64,000 nucleotides of DNA from Citreicoccus inhibens (lineage in GTDB: Bacteria; Myxococcota; Myxococcia; Myxococcales; Myxococcaceae), in contig NZ_JAHNZT010000036.1 of the NCBI RefSeq assembly GCF_019039035.1, positions 17,616 to 81,615 on the forward strand, written 5' to 3'. Positions 36,574 to 44,985 of this stretch are shown piece after piece. Numbering within the stretch: position 1 is the first letter of the stretch; the number at the start of each line of letters is the position of its first letter. The notes below the pieces were generated by a model, which was given only the letters and a program-made list of their open reading frames with translations, was not told where the DNA came from and did not search any database. A program made the translations under genes and the position numbers.

Positions 36574-37539
36574 CTACCAGCCGTGGACGAGGTTCTTGAT
36601 GCCCTCGCCCACGTTCTTGATTCCCTCGCCGACGTTCTTGATGCCCTCGCCGACGTTCTTCACCGCGTCCGTGACCTTGCTCACGTCCACGTCCACGCCG
36701 AACTCGAGGCTGCCGCCGATGCCGAGCGCCGCGCCCACGTCGAAGTTGGCGGACAGCTTGCCGTCCTTCAGGCCGACGTTGGCCTCGAACTCCACGCCGA
36801 TGCCCGCGAAGGCCTCGGCGCCCACGTGCGCGGTCGCCGGCCCGATCTCCTGGCTCACCTCGGCGCTGGCGCGAGCACCGGCGAAGGCCTCGCCGCCGAC
36901 CTGGGCCGCGACATCGCCGTGGAGCGGATCCACGACCACCTTGCCCGTGACGTTCGCCTCGGCGCCCACGTTGCCCTGCGCGCCCCACGTCGTGCGGCCC
37001 ACGGGGCTGTCCACGTGGCCCTCGACGGAGCCGCGCACCAGGTCCGCCTTCGCCTCCAGCGAGCCCTCGGCGATGACCTTGCCCTTGAGCGGATCCACGC
37101 TCACCGAGCCGTTGCCGCCGACAGAGGCCGTCAGGGCCTGGCCCTCGACCTTGTTGTAGAAGGAGCCGTCCTTGTCGCCGACCTCGTGCGAGCCGGAGAA
37201 CGCCGTCCAGTCCTTGCTGAACTCACCGGACGCCACCTGCTGCTCGTAGCCGCTCGTCTCCAGGCGCTGCTGGATGGCGTTCTGTTCGGCGCTGTTGGTG
37301 TTGGTGCGGCTGGTCTGGACGCGCTTGCCGTCGAGGAGCGCCTGCTCCTGCGTCGTCAGCGTCTCGCCCCGGTCCTTCTTCGCCTGGGCCGCGTCGATCT
37401 CCGCGCGGCGGGCCGGGTTGGAGTTGCTGCGAAGGTCGGCCTGCACCTCGCGGTGCATCGTGTTGCGCTCTGCACCCTGCTCTGCGCGGTTCCGGAAGAC
37501 GGGACGCTGACGGTTGAACTCGAGGGAACGCGTGGGCAT
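36574..37539 (-). CDS. Gly/Ala-rich beta-repeat protein of unknown function
   Basis: The 321-residue protein has a polar N-terminal third rich in Asn, Gln and Arg (residues 1-110). A beta-repeat region of about 170 residues follows, with recurring elements such as GSVSVDPLKGKVIAEGSLEA, VGGEAFAGARASAEVS and VGAEAFAGIGVEFEA. The C-terminus has three exact-length copies of KNVGEGI. The Ala/Gly pattern ending in DVGAALGIGGSLEFGV is like the pre-toxin regions of some polymorphic toxins, but there is no C-terminal toxin domain and no signal peptide. Function unknown. Confidence 0.6.
   Translation of the reverse strand: MPTRSLEFNRQRPVFRNRAEQGAERNTMHREVQADLRSNSNPARRAEIDAAQAKKDRGETLTTQEQALLDGKRVQTSRTNTNSAEQNAIQQRLETSGYEQQVASGEFSKDWTAFSGSHEVGDKDGSFYNKVEGQALTASVGGNGSVSVDPLKGKVIAEGSLEAKADLVRGSVEGHVDSPVGRTTWGAQGNVGAEANVTGKVVVDPLHGDVAAQVGGEAFAGARASAEVSQEIGPATAHVGAEAFAGIGVEFEANVGLKDGKLSANFDVGAALGIGGSLEFGVDVDVSKVTDAVKNVGEGIKNVGEGIKNVGEGIKNLVHGW
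36592..36654. repeat. Three 21-bp tandem units encoding KNVGEGI
   Basis: Units at 36592-36612, 36613-36633 and 36634-36654 differ at only two or three positions and encode the repeated heptad NVGEGIK near the C-terminus of the overlapping gene. The period is a whole number of codons. Confidence 0.85.
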
Positions 37540-37712
37540 GGGCGACTCCGAAGCGGCGCGAATTTGGGGAGATGGATGCGACTTGTAGGAGTTATCCGCG
37601 GGGGCTGCGGGAAGTTTCCTCCCCGGGCCGTTTCTCGCGCGTTTTTTCGTAAATCGAGCGAAATTCGCGCTCCCAGGCCGCGTCGTGGCTCACGGCCCGT
37701 GTGAAACATGTC

Positions 37713-39245
37713 TCACGTGTCGCGGGGCGGGGTGAGGGCATAGCGCCCCGGCGCGAGGATGCCGGAGGGATCCACCGCTGACTTGATCCGCTGGAGGACG
37801 GCGAGCGAATCGTCCGTCACGGCCAGGGTGTCCCCGGCGGACTGGAGCCCCAGGCGGGTGGGGTAGTAGCCCGCGCCCGCCAGCTCACGAGACAGGGCCT
37901 GGTAGCAGGCCTGCGCGCGCGCGTCCTCGCCCCGGACGTCGCGATCATACGCGAGCGCCAGCACCAGATAGAGGCAGCGCGGGGAGTGGGTCAGCAGCGC
38001 GAGGTTGGGCTCCAGCCCGAAGAGGCGAGGGATCCGCTCCGCGAGATCCACCGCGCGTCGGGCCTCCTCCCCGGTGAAGGGCACCGCCACCGAGCACCAG
38101 ATGAAGCCGCAGCGGTCGCGATCCGGGTGCGGTGCCTCCGGACGCGGGCTCCGCTTGCGCCAGTACGCCATGGTGAGGTTCGCGTCGGAGGGGACGCCTT
38201 GGAAGGGACTCTCGCCCTCCGACGGGATGGGGCCGAGCCTCACTGGCCGCGGCAGGCCGTCCAGCGCGGCGAGGAGCCGTCGCTCCAGCACCGCGCCCAG
38301 CTCCGCGTCTGGCGCATGGAGCGCGCCGCTGATGGCCCAGCGTCCGCCGAGCCCCTCGCGGAACTGCTCCAGCGCCCAGGCGGGCAGCGGCGTGCGGCCG
38401 TGCGTCTCGGCGAAGGGATACTGGCGGGCCACGCTGAAGGCCTTGAGGTCATTCCAGAAGAAGAAGCTGCCGCGCAGCGTGCCGTCGAGCGCCAGCTCCT
38501 GGAGGCGATCCACCCGCTCAAAGAGCTGCGCCTCGTCCGGCACCGCGCAGAAGAACTCGCGCAGGTAGGGCTGCTTGCGCGCCAACCAGAACGTCATGCG
38601 CGTGACGACCCCCAGCGAGGACTGGCTGAACAGCCCGTCCAGCGAGGGCCCCACGCCCCAGCGGAACAGCGGCGCGGTGCGCGAGCCCGCGAAGCGCGCG
38701 TGGCCCGTCTCCAGATGCTCGCCCGTGGGGAGCACCACCTCCAGGCCGCACACGTGCTGGAAGATGTCCGCGTGCGGGCCGCGCCCGTCACCGCGCTCCA
38801 AGGCGTTGCCGATGAGGCTCGCGTCCGCGGAGCCGCCGATGGTGGTGATGAACAGGCGCGAGCCCTGAGCGCGCAGCCACGCGTGCGCCTGTCGAAACGT
38901 GACGCCCGGCTCCACGGTGAGGTACGCGAGCCTCTCGTCGTGGCCGAGGATGCGGTTCATCCGCCCCAGCTCCATCAGCGCGCAGCCATCGCTGGGGGGC
39001 ACGCGGGAGCCATAGCCCCAGTTGCGTCCGCTGCTCACCGGGTAGACAGGGATGCCGTGCGCCTGGGCGATGCGCAGGCTCGCGCGGACCTCCTCCGTGC
39101 TGGCGGGCCGCAGGATGGCGGGAATGCGCTGCGAGGTGGCGAAGGTCGCGGTCTCGGCCTCAGCCAGCGCGTCCGGCTCCGTGATGACGTGGGGTTCGCC
39201 CAGGGCCTCGCGCCATTCCGCGAGCGCCCGCTCCAGCGCGCTCAT
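37713..39245 (-). CDS. FAD-dependent oxidase, vanillyl-alcohol oxidase/p-cresol methylhydroxylase type
   Basis: The 510-residue protein has a PCMH-type FAD-binding domain in its first 230 residues: RPASTEEVRASLRIAQAHG, then SSGRNWGYGSR, then TIGGSADASLIGNALERGDG. The Asn-Ala-Leu-Glu-Arg-Gly-Asp-Gly stretch matches vanillyl-alcohol oxidase and p-cresol methylhydroxylase flavoproteins. The C-terminal half is the substrate-cap domain. Members oxidise para-substituted phenols or related alcohols. There is no cytochrome partner next to it, so an oxygen-linked oxidase is more likely than a dehydrogenase. No signal peptide is seen. Confidence 0.82.
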   Translation of the reverse strand: MSALERALAEWREALGEPHVITEPDALAEAETATFATSQRIPAILRPASTEEVRASLRIAQAHGIPVYPVSSGRNWGYGSRVPPSDGCALMELGRMNRILGHDERLAYLTVEPGVTFRQAHAWLRAQGSRLFITTIGGSADASLIGNALERGDGRGPHADIFQHVCGLEVVLPTGEHLETGHARFAGSRTAPLFRWGVGPSLDGLFSQSSLGVVTRMTFWLARKQPYLREFFCAVPDEAQLFERVDRLQELALDGTLRGSFFFWNDLKAFSVARQYPFAETHGRTPLPAWALEQFREGLGGRWAISGALHAPDAELGAVLERRLLAALDGLPRPVRLGPIPSEGESPFQGVPSDANLTMAYWRKRSPRPEAPHPDRDRCGFIWCSVAVPFTGEEARRAVDLAERIPRLFGLEPNLALLTHSPRCLYLVLALAYDRDVRGEDARAQACYQALSRELAGAGYYPTRLGLQSAGDTLAVTDDSLAVLQRIKSAVDPSGILAPGRYALTPPRDT

Positions 39246-39372
39246 GACGCCACCTCCGCGGCACGAAGAGCCAGGGAGCGAACGGGGCGGCGCACGGCAG
39301 TCCAGCGAGGGGAGACGGTCACGCGGGCCAGTATGCCAGAGGCTCGCGCGGCGACTCGCAGCTCACGCGGGG

Positions 39373-39615
39373 CTACCAGCTCCCGTGCGCCACTTCACGC
39401 GGCGCGGAGAAAAGACTGTCATTGCCGTGCATCAACTGCACCTCGCCGTGAGCCACCTCGCGCACGTCGTCAAGTGACACGGCATAGTCGCGATGTCTCA
39501 GGATTCCTTTCTCCACGATGATTTCATCCGCGGTCAGGCCGATGACACGGCCAATGGTGTGGCCATCATGGCCCTTCACTTTCATTCCCCTCTGAATCTC
39601 CCAGCGTCGGAACAT
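39373..39615 (-). CDS. DUF2171/PRC-barrel-like small protein
   Basis: The 80-residue protein has a small beta-barrel pattern: GMKVKGHDGHTIGRVIGLTADEIIVEKG, with the Val-x-Gly-x-Asp-Gly start of PRC-barrel/DUF2171 proteins. The following SLDDVREVAHGEVQL is also typical. Members are cytoplasmic and of unknown function. The gene is transcribed leftward, divergent from the peptide gene at 39897, with 281 bp between. Confidence 0.75.
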   Translation of the reverse strand: MFRRWEIQRGMKVKGHDGHTIGRVIGLTADEIIVEKGILRHRDYAVSLDDVREVAHGEVQLMHGNDSLFSAPREVAHGSW

Positions 39616-39896
39616 GGCGATGGCTCCCCGAGGCCACGCGCGTCGGGCCTCTCGGAAAAGCTGCGGAGCGCGAGTGGGTTCGCAGCGGGCATCCTGTGGA
39701 GCGCCGCGTCGTGGGCACGTTGAACATGCGCGGACTCATGGCGGGGCGGCGATGACCTGGGAGCTTGTGTTTCCCCTGGGCTTGACTCAAAACAGTTAAG
39801 TAGGGAACGATTTGAAAACCAGGAAGTCAATCTTCCTCGATGCGGCGTCTCCCTCCTGGTGGGCATCACGGCAGTCCTCTCTCGAAAGGAAACGCC
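39616..39896. promoter_or_regulatory. Promoter and leader region of the Cys-peptide gene
   Basis: The 281 bp between divergent genes turn AT-rich from about 39780 to 39835, unusual for this genome. They include ttgact at 39782-39787 and a small hairpin, aggaag/cttcct, at 39821-39837. I could not pair the ttgact with a convincing -10 box. The ribosome site of the peptide gene is aaagga, 6 bp before its ATG. Confidence 0.4.
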
Positions 39897-40034
39897 ATGA
39901 AGCGCATCAACACGCTGCACGTGCAGACGATGAAGACCTCCGCCGCCGACTACGCCTGTTCCGAGTGCCCGGACGCCCCCTGGTGCAAGGCGGGCACGCT
40001 GGACTCGCTGCTCGGTCTGCTCGGGCTGTCCTGA
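39897..40034 (+). CDS. 45-residue Cys-containing peptide, candidate precursor peptide
   Basis: An ATG at 39897 with a good ribosome site (aaagga) encodes 45 residues. The N-terminal 18 are polar (MKRINTLHVQTMKTSAAD). A core with three Cys in a CxxCx5C pattern follows (ACSECPDAPWCKAG) and then a hydrophobic tail (LDSLLGLLGLS). It is directly followed by a hairpin, then a TPR protein and an ABC exporter on the same strand. This order, with the peptide first and an attenuating hairpin before the transporter genes, is typical of secreted peptide operons. No dedicated modification enzyme is seen, so RiPP status is a hypothesis. A short metal-binding protein is the alternative. Confidence 0.65.
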   Translation: MKRINTLHVQTMKTSAADYACSECPDAPWCKAGTLDSLLGLLGLS

Positions 40035-40088
40035 GGGCTTCACCTGAAGACAGGGGTCGCGCGGTAGTCATGCGCCGGTCTTCGGGCG

Positions 40089-40118
40089 CCGGCACTCGGA
40101 GCTTGCTTCGGGTGCCGG
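40089..40118 (+). terminator. Hairpin between the peptide gene and the TPR gene
   Basis: Left arm ccggcactcggagc (40089-40102) pairs with gcttcgggtgccgg (40105-40118) over 14 positions, two of them G-U pairs in RNA, around a very tight loop. There is no T tract. It lies 54 bp after the peptide stop and 61 bp before the TPR start, so it could reduce read-through and raise peptide mRNA relative to the downstream genes. Confidence 0.55.
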
Positions 40119-40179
40119 TCTTCATTGGCTGTGTCTGACATTACGTGTTTCGGGCCCGCTTGTCTGAGGAAACCCTCGC

Positions 40180-42165
40180 ATGGACTCCTCCATCGTCCTG
40201 CCTCCCCCTGGTGGTGTGCTCATCCTGGAGGCCGTCGCCGGCGGCGCGCGCCAGGCGGTCTCGCGGAGCTTGCTGGAGCAATCCGTGGGCGTGGCGCAGC
40301 GGGCCTGGATGCTCGATTGTCATCGGGACGTGGGAGGGCCCTGGGCGGGGCTGAGCACCCTGCTGGCGGGGGAGGTGGCGGACCTCCAGCGCCGCGCGCC
40401 TGAATTGATTCACAAGCATGACTATGAGCTGGCGTTGGTGGTGCCAGACATTCGCCGCGACGTCGTGGTGCGCAATCCCAGCCTCACGGACGTGAGCCCC
40501 GAGGCGGAGCGGACGCGCAACTACGCGGCGGACCGGGCGTTCCGCATCCCCCACGGACTGGTGGATCTGCTGGAGCGCTGGCATGCCCTCACCGACGCCG
40601 GCTCCTGGCTCCTGGTCTGTGAGGACTTCGACCACTCCGGCGCGTTGATTCGCCAGTTCTTCTCGGACCTGATGCGTCGCGCGGGAGCGCGGATGGGGGT
40701 GCGGCTGGTGGTGGTCGTGAGCCCCGGGGCGCTGGCCGCCACCGAGGCGCAGTTCGAGTCCGTGACCCACCGGCGCTCGCTCTCCCTGGACCTGCCGGCG
40801 GACCCTCCCTCGCCGCCCGTGTCGCCCGAGGCGATGGCGCGGAGGGCGCGCGAGCTTGCCTCAGGGGTGAGGGACCTCACGGCGCTGGAGAACGTGCTGC
40901 CACGGCTCATCCACTGCTGGCGGCAGAGCAACGAGCCGAAGCAGGCCCTCCAACTGCTGCTGCACGCGCTGACCATCTACTCCAGCCGAGGCTTCTACGA
41001 CGACGCGCTCCGCTACGCGCAGGCCGCGCTGGAGTTGCTCGAGCGCCTCTGTCCCGAGAACGTGCAGGACCGGCTCCACATCTACAACCGGATGTCCAAT
41101 TGCTACTCGGCGCTGAAGCAGCCCCATGCGGGTCTGGCCATCGTGGACCAGGCGCTGGCGAGCACGACGGACCCCGCGTACCTCATCTCGTGGTCCTACG
41201 TGAAGGCGATGTATCACGGGCGCTATCTGCCCGAGCGCGACTACGCGCTGGCGGAGCGCTACCTGGACCAGGGGATGGCGCACATCGAGCGCGCGGACCT
41301 GCCCTTGCACAAGCGCCTGTTCCGCAAGGCCTTCAATCGCAATGGCCTGGCGATGATTCGCCACTTCCAGAAGCGCCACGACGAGGCCATCGAGCTGTGT
41401 CGCAACGCCTTCGCGGAGCTGGACGCGCACCTGGAGCCGGGGGAGCACCTGCTGCATCGCTCCGTGCTCCTCTACAACGTGGCCCAGGTGTACGCGGCCG
41501 TGGGGCGGCTCGACGAGGCCATCGACATGTACTCGGCGGCCATGCGCATGGACCCCAATTATTCCGAGTACTACAACGAGCGCGGTGGCTTGTATCTCCA
41601 AGCGGGGCGTTACGAGGAGAGCGAGCGGGACCTGCTCCGGGCCATCGAGCTGAGCCCTCCGTACCTGGAGGTCTGGACCAACCTGGGGCAGTGCTATCGC
41701 CACATGGGGCGGCCTCAGGACGCGGCGCAGGCGTTCACGCGGGCGCTCGAGTTCAACCCGCGCGTGGCGCAGGCCCTGTCCGGGCGCGGGCACGCCTATG
41801 AAGCGCTGGGACAGGTCGAGCTGGCGCTGAAGGACTACGAGGTCTCGTTGGGGCTCAACCCCGCCCAGCCCTTGGTGCACGCCAGCCGGGCCGTGCTGCG
41901 CTACGAGGCCGGTCAGCTGGAGGCCGCGGTCGAGGACCTGAACCAGGCCATCACCCTGGCGCCGAAGATGGCGGACCTCTACCAGAACCGGGCCGTGGCG
42001 CTGCGAGACCTGGGGCGCGCCGACGAGGCCGCGCGCGACTGGCGCATGTATCTGGAGCTGAGCCCGGAGGCCCCGGACCGCGCGGAGGTGGAGGCCCAGC
42101 TCGCGACGGTGTTGGCGCACGTGGCCGCGCCGCACGCCCCGGCCGCGAGTCGGCTCTCCCCGTGA
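40180..42165 (+). CDS. TPR protein with STAND-like N-terminal domain
   Basis: The 661-residue protein has an N-terminal alpha/beta domain (residues 1-230) whose strand order, for example SWLLVCEDFDHSGALIRQFF and VRLVVVVSPGALA, recalls the ATPase part of STAND regulators. A clear Walker A loop is absent, so ATP hydrolysis is doubtful. Residues 240-650 contain about ten TPR units (AALRMDPNYSEYYNERGGLYLQ-like). The start has a gagga ribosome site. It is 40 bp upstream of the ABC exporter gene and in the same operon, so it may bind or present the small peptide; that role is inferred from context. Confidence 0.75.
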   Translation: MDSSIVLPPPGGVLILEAVAGGARQAVSRSLLEQSVGVAQRAWMLDCHRDVGGPWAGLSTLLAGEVADLQRRAPELIHKHDYELALVVPDIRRDVVVRNPSLTDVSPEAERTRNYAADRAFRIPHGLVDLLERWHALTDAGSWLLVCEDFDHSGALIRQFFSDLMRRAGARMGVRLVVVVSPGALAATEAQFESVTHRRSLSLDLPADPPSPPVSPEAMARRARELASGVRDLTALENVLPRLIHCWRQSNEPKQALQLLLHALTIYSSRGFYDDALRYAQAALELLERLCPENVQDRLHIYNRMSNCYSALKQPHAGLAIVDQALASTTDPAYLISWSYVKAMYHGRYLPERDYALAERYLDQGMAHIERADLPLHKRLFRKAFNRNGLAMIRHFQKRHDEAIELCRNAFAELDAHLEPGEHLLHRSVLLYNVAQVYAAVGRLDEAIDMYSAAMRMDPNYSEYYNERGGLYLQAGRYEESERDLLRAIELSPPYLEVWTNLGQCYRHMGRPQDAAQAFTRALEFNPRVAQALSGRGHAYEALGQVELALKDYEVSLGLNPAQPLVHASRAVLRYEAGQLEAAVEDLNQAITLAPKMADLYQNRAVALRDLGRADEAARDWRMYLELSPEAPDRAEVEAQLATVLAHVAAPHAPAASRLSP

Positions 42166-42205
42166 GTCGCGTGCGCTCGCGGCTCGGTCGGCAGGAGCTG
42201 GGGTC

Positions 42206-43963
42206 ATGACGGCGTCGTCGCGGCGGCCCCTCTCCCGCGTGCCGTTTCGTCGGCTGGTCGAGCTGGCCCGGCCGGAGGCGTCCTCCCTGGCGCTGGGGAC
42301 GTTCTTCCTGGTGGTGGGGAGCTTCGCGGGCCTGCTGTTTCCCCAGGCCCTGCGCCACATCGTGGACGCGTCGCTGCTCAGCGGTGGCCCGTCGTCCATC
42401 GACCGCATCGCGCTGGGGCTCGTGGGCATCTTCCTGGTGCAGGCCGTGGCCACGTCCCTGCGCTACGTCCTGTACCTCACGGCGGGCGAGCGCATCGTCA
42501 ACCGGCTCCGGGAGCAGCTCTACCGGAGCCTGCTGCATCAGGACATCGCGTTCTTCGACTTGCACAAGACGGGGGAACTCACCAGCCGGCTCGCGTCCGA
42601 CACGGCGCTCATCCAGGGCGTGGTCACCTCGAACATCTCGGTGCTCCTGCGCAACGTCATCGTGCTGGTGGGTGGGGTGGGCTTCCTCGTCTACACCTCG
42701 CCGCAGCTCGCGCTGGCCATCCTCCTGGTCGTCCCCGCGATGGCGATCAGCGCCGTGGCGTACGGCCGCGCCGTGCGCAAGCTGTCGCGTGAGGTGCAGG
42801 GCCTGCATGGTGCCGCGCATCACGTGGCCTCGGAGAGCCTGGCCGCCATCCGCACGGTGCGGACCTTCGCCGCCGAGGAGACGGAAGCCCGGCGCTACGC
42901 GGCCGCGTTGGCGCGGGCCTTCGCGGTGACGCGCCAGCAATTGCGCGCCTCGGGCATCTTCAGCGGCGGGGGCATCTTCGGCGCGTACGCGGCGGTGGCG
43001 CTCGTGTTCTGGTACGGCGGCCGACTGGTGGGCGAGGGCCGCCTCACCGTGGGCGCGCTCACGTCCTTCCTCGTCTACACCCTGCTCGTGGCGATGGCGA
43101 TGGGCGCGCTCAGCGACCTGTGGGCCGAGCTGATGAAGGCGACTGGCGCCACCGAGCGCGTCTTCGAGCTCATCGACCGCAAGCCCGCGCTCGCCACGCG
43201 CGGCGGCCTCCAACCCGCGCGCCTGGAAGGACGGGTGGAGCTGGAGGCGGTGAGCTTCCGCTATCCCGCGCGGCCCGAGAGCCTGGTGCTGCGCGAGCTT
43301 TCCCTGACGTTGAACCCCGGCGAGGCGGTCGCGGTGGTGGGCCCCTCGGGCGGTGGCAAGTCCACCCTGGTGGCGCTGCTGACGCGGCTCTATGACCCGG
43401 AAGCGGGGCGCATCCTGTTGGATGGGAAGGACCTGCGCGAACTGGACCCCGTGTGGCTGCGACAGCGCACGGGCATCGTGTCGCAGGACCCGCTGCTGTT
43501 CTCCTCGTCCCTGGCGGACAACATCCGCTACGGCCGCCCGGAGGCGACGGACGCGGAGGTGGAGGCCGCCGCACGCGCCGCGCACGCGCACGAGTTCATC
43601 CAGCACTTCCCCGAGGGCTACCAGACCCAGGTCGGCGAGCGCGGCATGCAGCTGTCCGGTGGGCAGCGGCAGCGGGTGGCCATTGCCCGCGCGGTGCTGA
43701 TGGATCCGCGACTGCTCATCCTCGATGAGGCGACCAGCGCGTTGGACGCGGAGAGCGAGCACCTGGTGAAGGACGCGCTGGAGCGGCTGATGAAGGGACG
43801 CACCACGCTGGTGATCGCCCATCGACTGTCCACGGTCCTCGGCGCGGACCGCGTGGTGGTCATCGAGGCGGGGCGCATCGTGCAGACCGGAAACCACGCG
43901 GCGTTGATGGGCGTGGACGGGCTCTACCGCCGGTTGGTGGAGCGCCAGTTCGTGGCGGCGTGA
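42206..43963 (+). CDS. ABC exporter, fused permease and ATPase
   Basis: The 585-residue half-transporter has six transmembrane helices in residues 20-330 and a nucleotide-binding domain. Walker A is GPSGGGKST at 379-387, the signature is LSGGQRQRVAIARA, Walker B is LLILDEATS, and the switch His lies in VIAHRLSTV. It belongs to the MsbA/TAP/ABCB10-like exporter group and would work as a dimer. There is no N-terminal C39 peptidase domain, so if it exports the upstream peptide, leader cleavage must be done elsewhere or not at all. Export of lipid or drug substrates is the alternative. Confidence 0.9.
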   Translation: MTASSRRPLSRVPFRRLVELARPEASSLALGTFFLVVGSFAGLLFPQALRHIVDASLLSGGPSSIDRIALGLVGIFLVQAVATSLRYVLYLTAGERIVNRLREQLYRSLLHQDIAFFDLHKTGELTSRLASDTALIQGVVTSNISVLLRNVIVLVGGVGFLVYTSPQLALAILLVVPAMAISAVAYGRAVRKLSREVQGLHGAAHHVASESLAAIRTVRTFAAEETEARRYAAALARAFAVTRQQLRASGIFSGGGIFGAYAAVALVFWYGGRLVGEGRLTVGALTSFLVYTLLVAMAMGALSDLWAELMKATGATERVFELIDRKPALATRGGLQPARLEGRVELEAVSFRYPARPESLVLRELSLTLNPGEAVAVVGPSGGGKSTLVALLTRLYDPEAGRILLDGKDLRELDPVWLRQRTGIVSQDPLLFSSSLADNIRYGRPEATDAEVEAAARAAHAHEFIQHFPEGYQTQVGERGMQLSGGQRQRVAIARAVLMDPRLLILDEATSALDAESEHLVKDALERLMKGRTTLVIAHRLSTVLGADRVVVIEAGRIVQTGNHAALMGVDGLYRRLVERQFVAA

Positions 43964-43984
43964 GCCCTCTCGGCTTCGAGGGCT

Positions 43985-44269
43985 TCAGCGCAGCAGCCAG
44001 TAGGCCGCCATGCCCACCAGGATGCCGAGCCACAGCTTGCGAAACCGCCACGTGGCCACCGCCGCGAGGAGGGCCGCGAAGAGGCGGACCCCAGCTTCCC
44101 CCCGCTCTCCCGGCAGCGCGGGGACGACGAGCGCCGAGAAGGCCGCGATGGGAACGAACCGCAAGAAGCGCTGCCAGAACGGTGGCACCTCCACGCGCAG
44201 CCACAGCCCCGCGAGCCGAGGCGCGTACGTGACGGCGGCCATCCCCAGGATGATGGGCAGCACGTTCAT
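43985..44269 (-). CDS. azlD: AzlD-type branched-chain amino acid exporter subunit
   Basis: The ATG at 44269 gives 94 residues with three hydrophobic spans, matching the AzlD family size and pattern (MAAVTYAPRLAGLWL, RFVPIAAFSALVVPAL, WLGILVGMAAYWLLR). AzlD and AzlC form a branched-chain amino acid (and azaleucine) exporter in the inner membrane. It overlaps the azlC stop by 4 bp (ATGA), confirming the start and translational coupling. Confidence 0.88.
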   Translation of the reverse strand: MNVLPIILGMAAVTYAPRLAGLWLRVEVPPFWQRFLRFVPIAAFSALVVPALPGERGEAGVRLFAALLAAVATWRFRKLWLGILVGMAAYWLLR

Positions 44270-44976
44270 GGCGCCTCCAACTCCTCGGTGGGTCGAGCCG
44301 CGGGAGCGCCGGCCGTGCACCACGCGCCCGTGAGACTCCCCACCACGCCCGCGAGCAGCAAGGCCGCGCCGCCCGTCAGGAAGCGTGAGGCCACGAGCGC
44401 GAGGACACCGGACAGCACCGCCACGCCCACCTCCACGCTGCCGCGCAGCAGCGGGATGAGCAGGGCGAGGAACGCCAGCGGGAAGACGAAGTCCACCCCG
44501 AGCCGCGTGGGGTCCGGCAGCCCCTGGCCCAGCAGCGAGCCGGCCAGGGTGAAGAGGTTCCACGGGATGAAGACGCTCAGCTCCACGCCCAACACGTACG
44601 CGAACGACGCGCGAGGCTCGGCGAGCACCACGCCGTAGGCCTCGTCGGTGAGGAAGTGCGCCGCCAGCAAGCGCTGCGCGGGCCGCAGGGGCACACGCTG
44701 CGACAGGGACAGGCCATAGAGCAGGTGCCGCGTGTTGAGCAGGAGCGTGGTGAGGATGATCTCCACCCCCGAGGCCCCCGCCGCGAGCAGGCCCACCGCG
44801 CTGAACTGGGAGCCTCCCGCGAAGACGAGCGCGCTCATCAGCAGCGTGTCGAGCACGCTCAGCCCAGCCCCCCGCGCGCTCACCGCGTAGGCCAGCGAGA
44901 AGGGAATCAACCCCAACCAGAGGGGAACGACGGCGCGGAAGCCTCGGAAGAAGTCGCGCGCGACAACGGAAGTCAT
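44266..44976 (-). CDS. azlC: AzlC-type branched-chain amino acid exporter subunit
   Basis: The 236-residue membrane protein opens with the family motif FRAVVPLWLGLIPFSLAYAV and has SALVFAGGSQFSAVGLLAAG, diagnostic of AzlC. Six to seven hydrophobic spans are present. With AzlD it exports branched-chain amino acids. It is followed by azlD and preceded, 9 bp away, by an AraC-family regulator on the same strand, so the three genes form one operon. Confidence 0.92.
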   Translation of the reverse strand: MTSVVARDFFRGFRAVVPLWLGLIPFSLAYAVSARGAGLSVLDTLLMSALVFAGGSQFSAVGLLAAGASGVEIILTTLLLNTRHLLYGLSLSQRVPLRPAQRLLAAHFLTDEAYGVVLAEPRASFAYVLGVELSVFIPWNLFTLAGSLLGQGLPDPTRLGVDFVFPLAFLALLIPLLRGSVEVGVAVLSGVLALVASRFLTGGAALLLAGVVGSLTGAWCTAGAPAARPTEELEAP

Positions 44977-44985
44977 GCCCTCACG

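Noticed and set aside
36574..37539. Polymorphic toxin with Gly/Ala-rich pre-toxin region
   Set aside because: No C-terminal toxin domain, no delivery domain and no neighbouring immunity gene; the resemblance is limited to composition.
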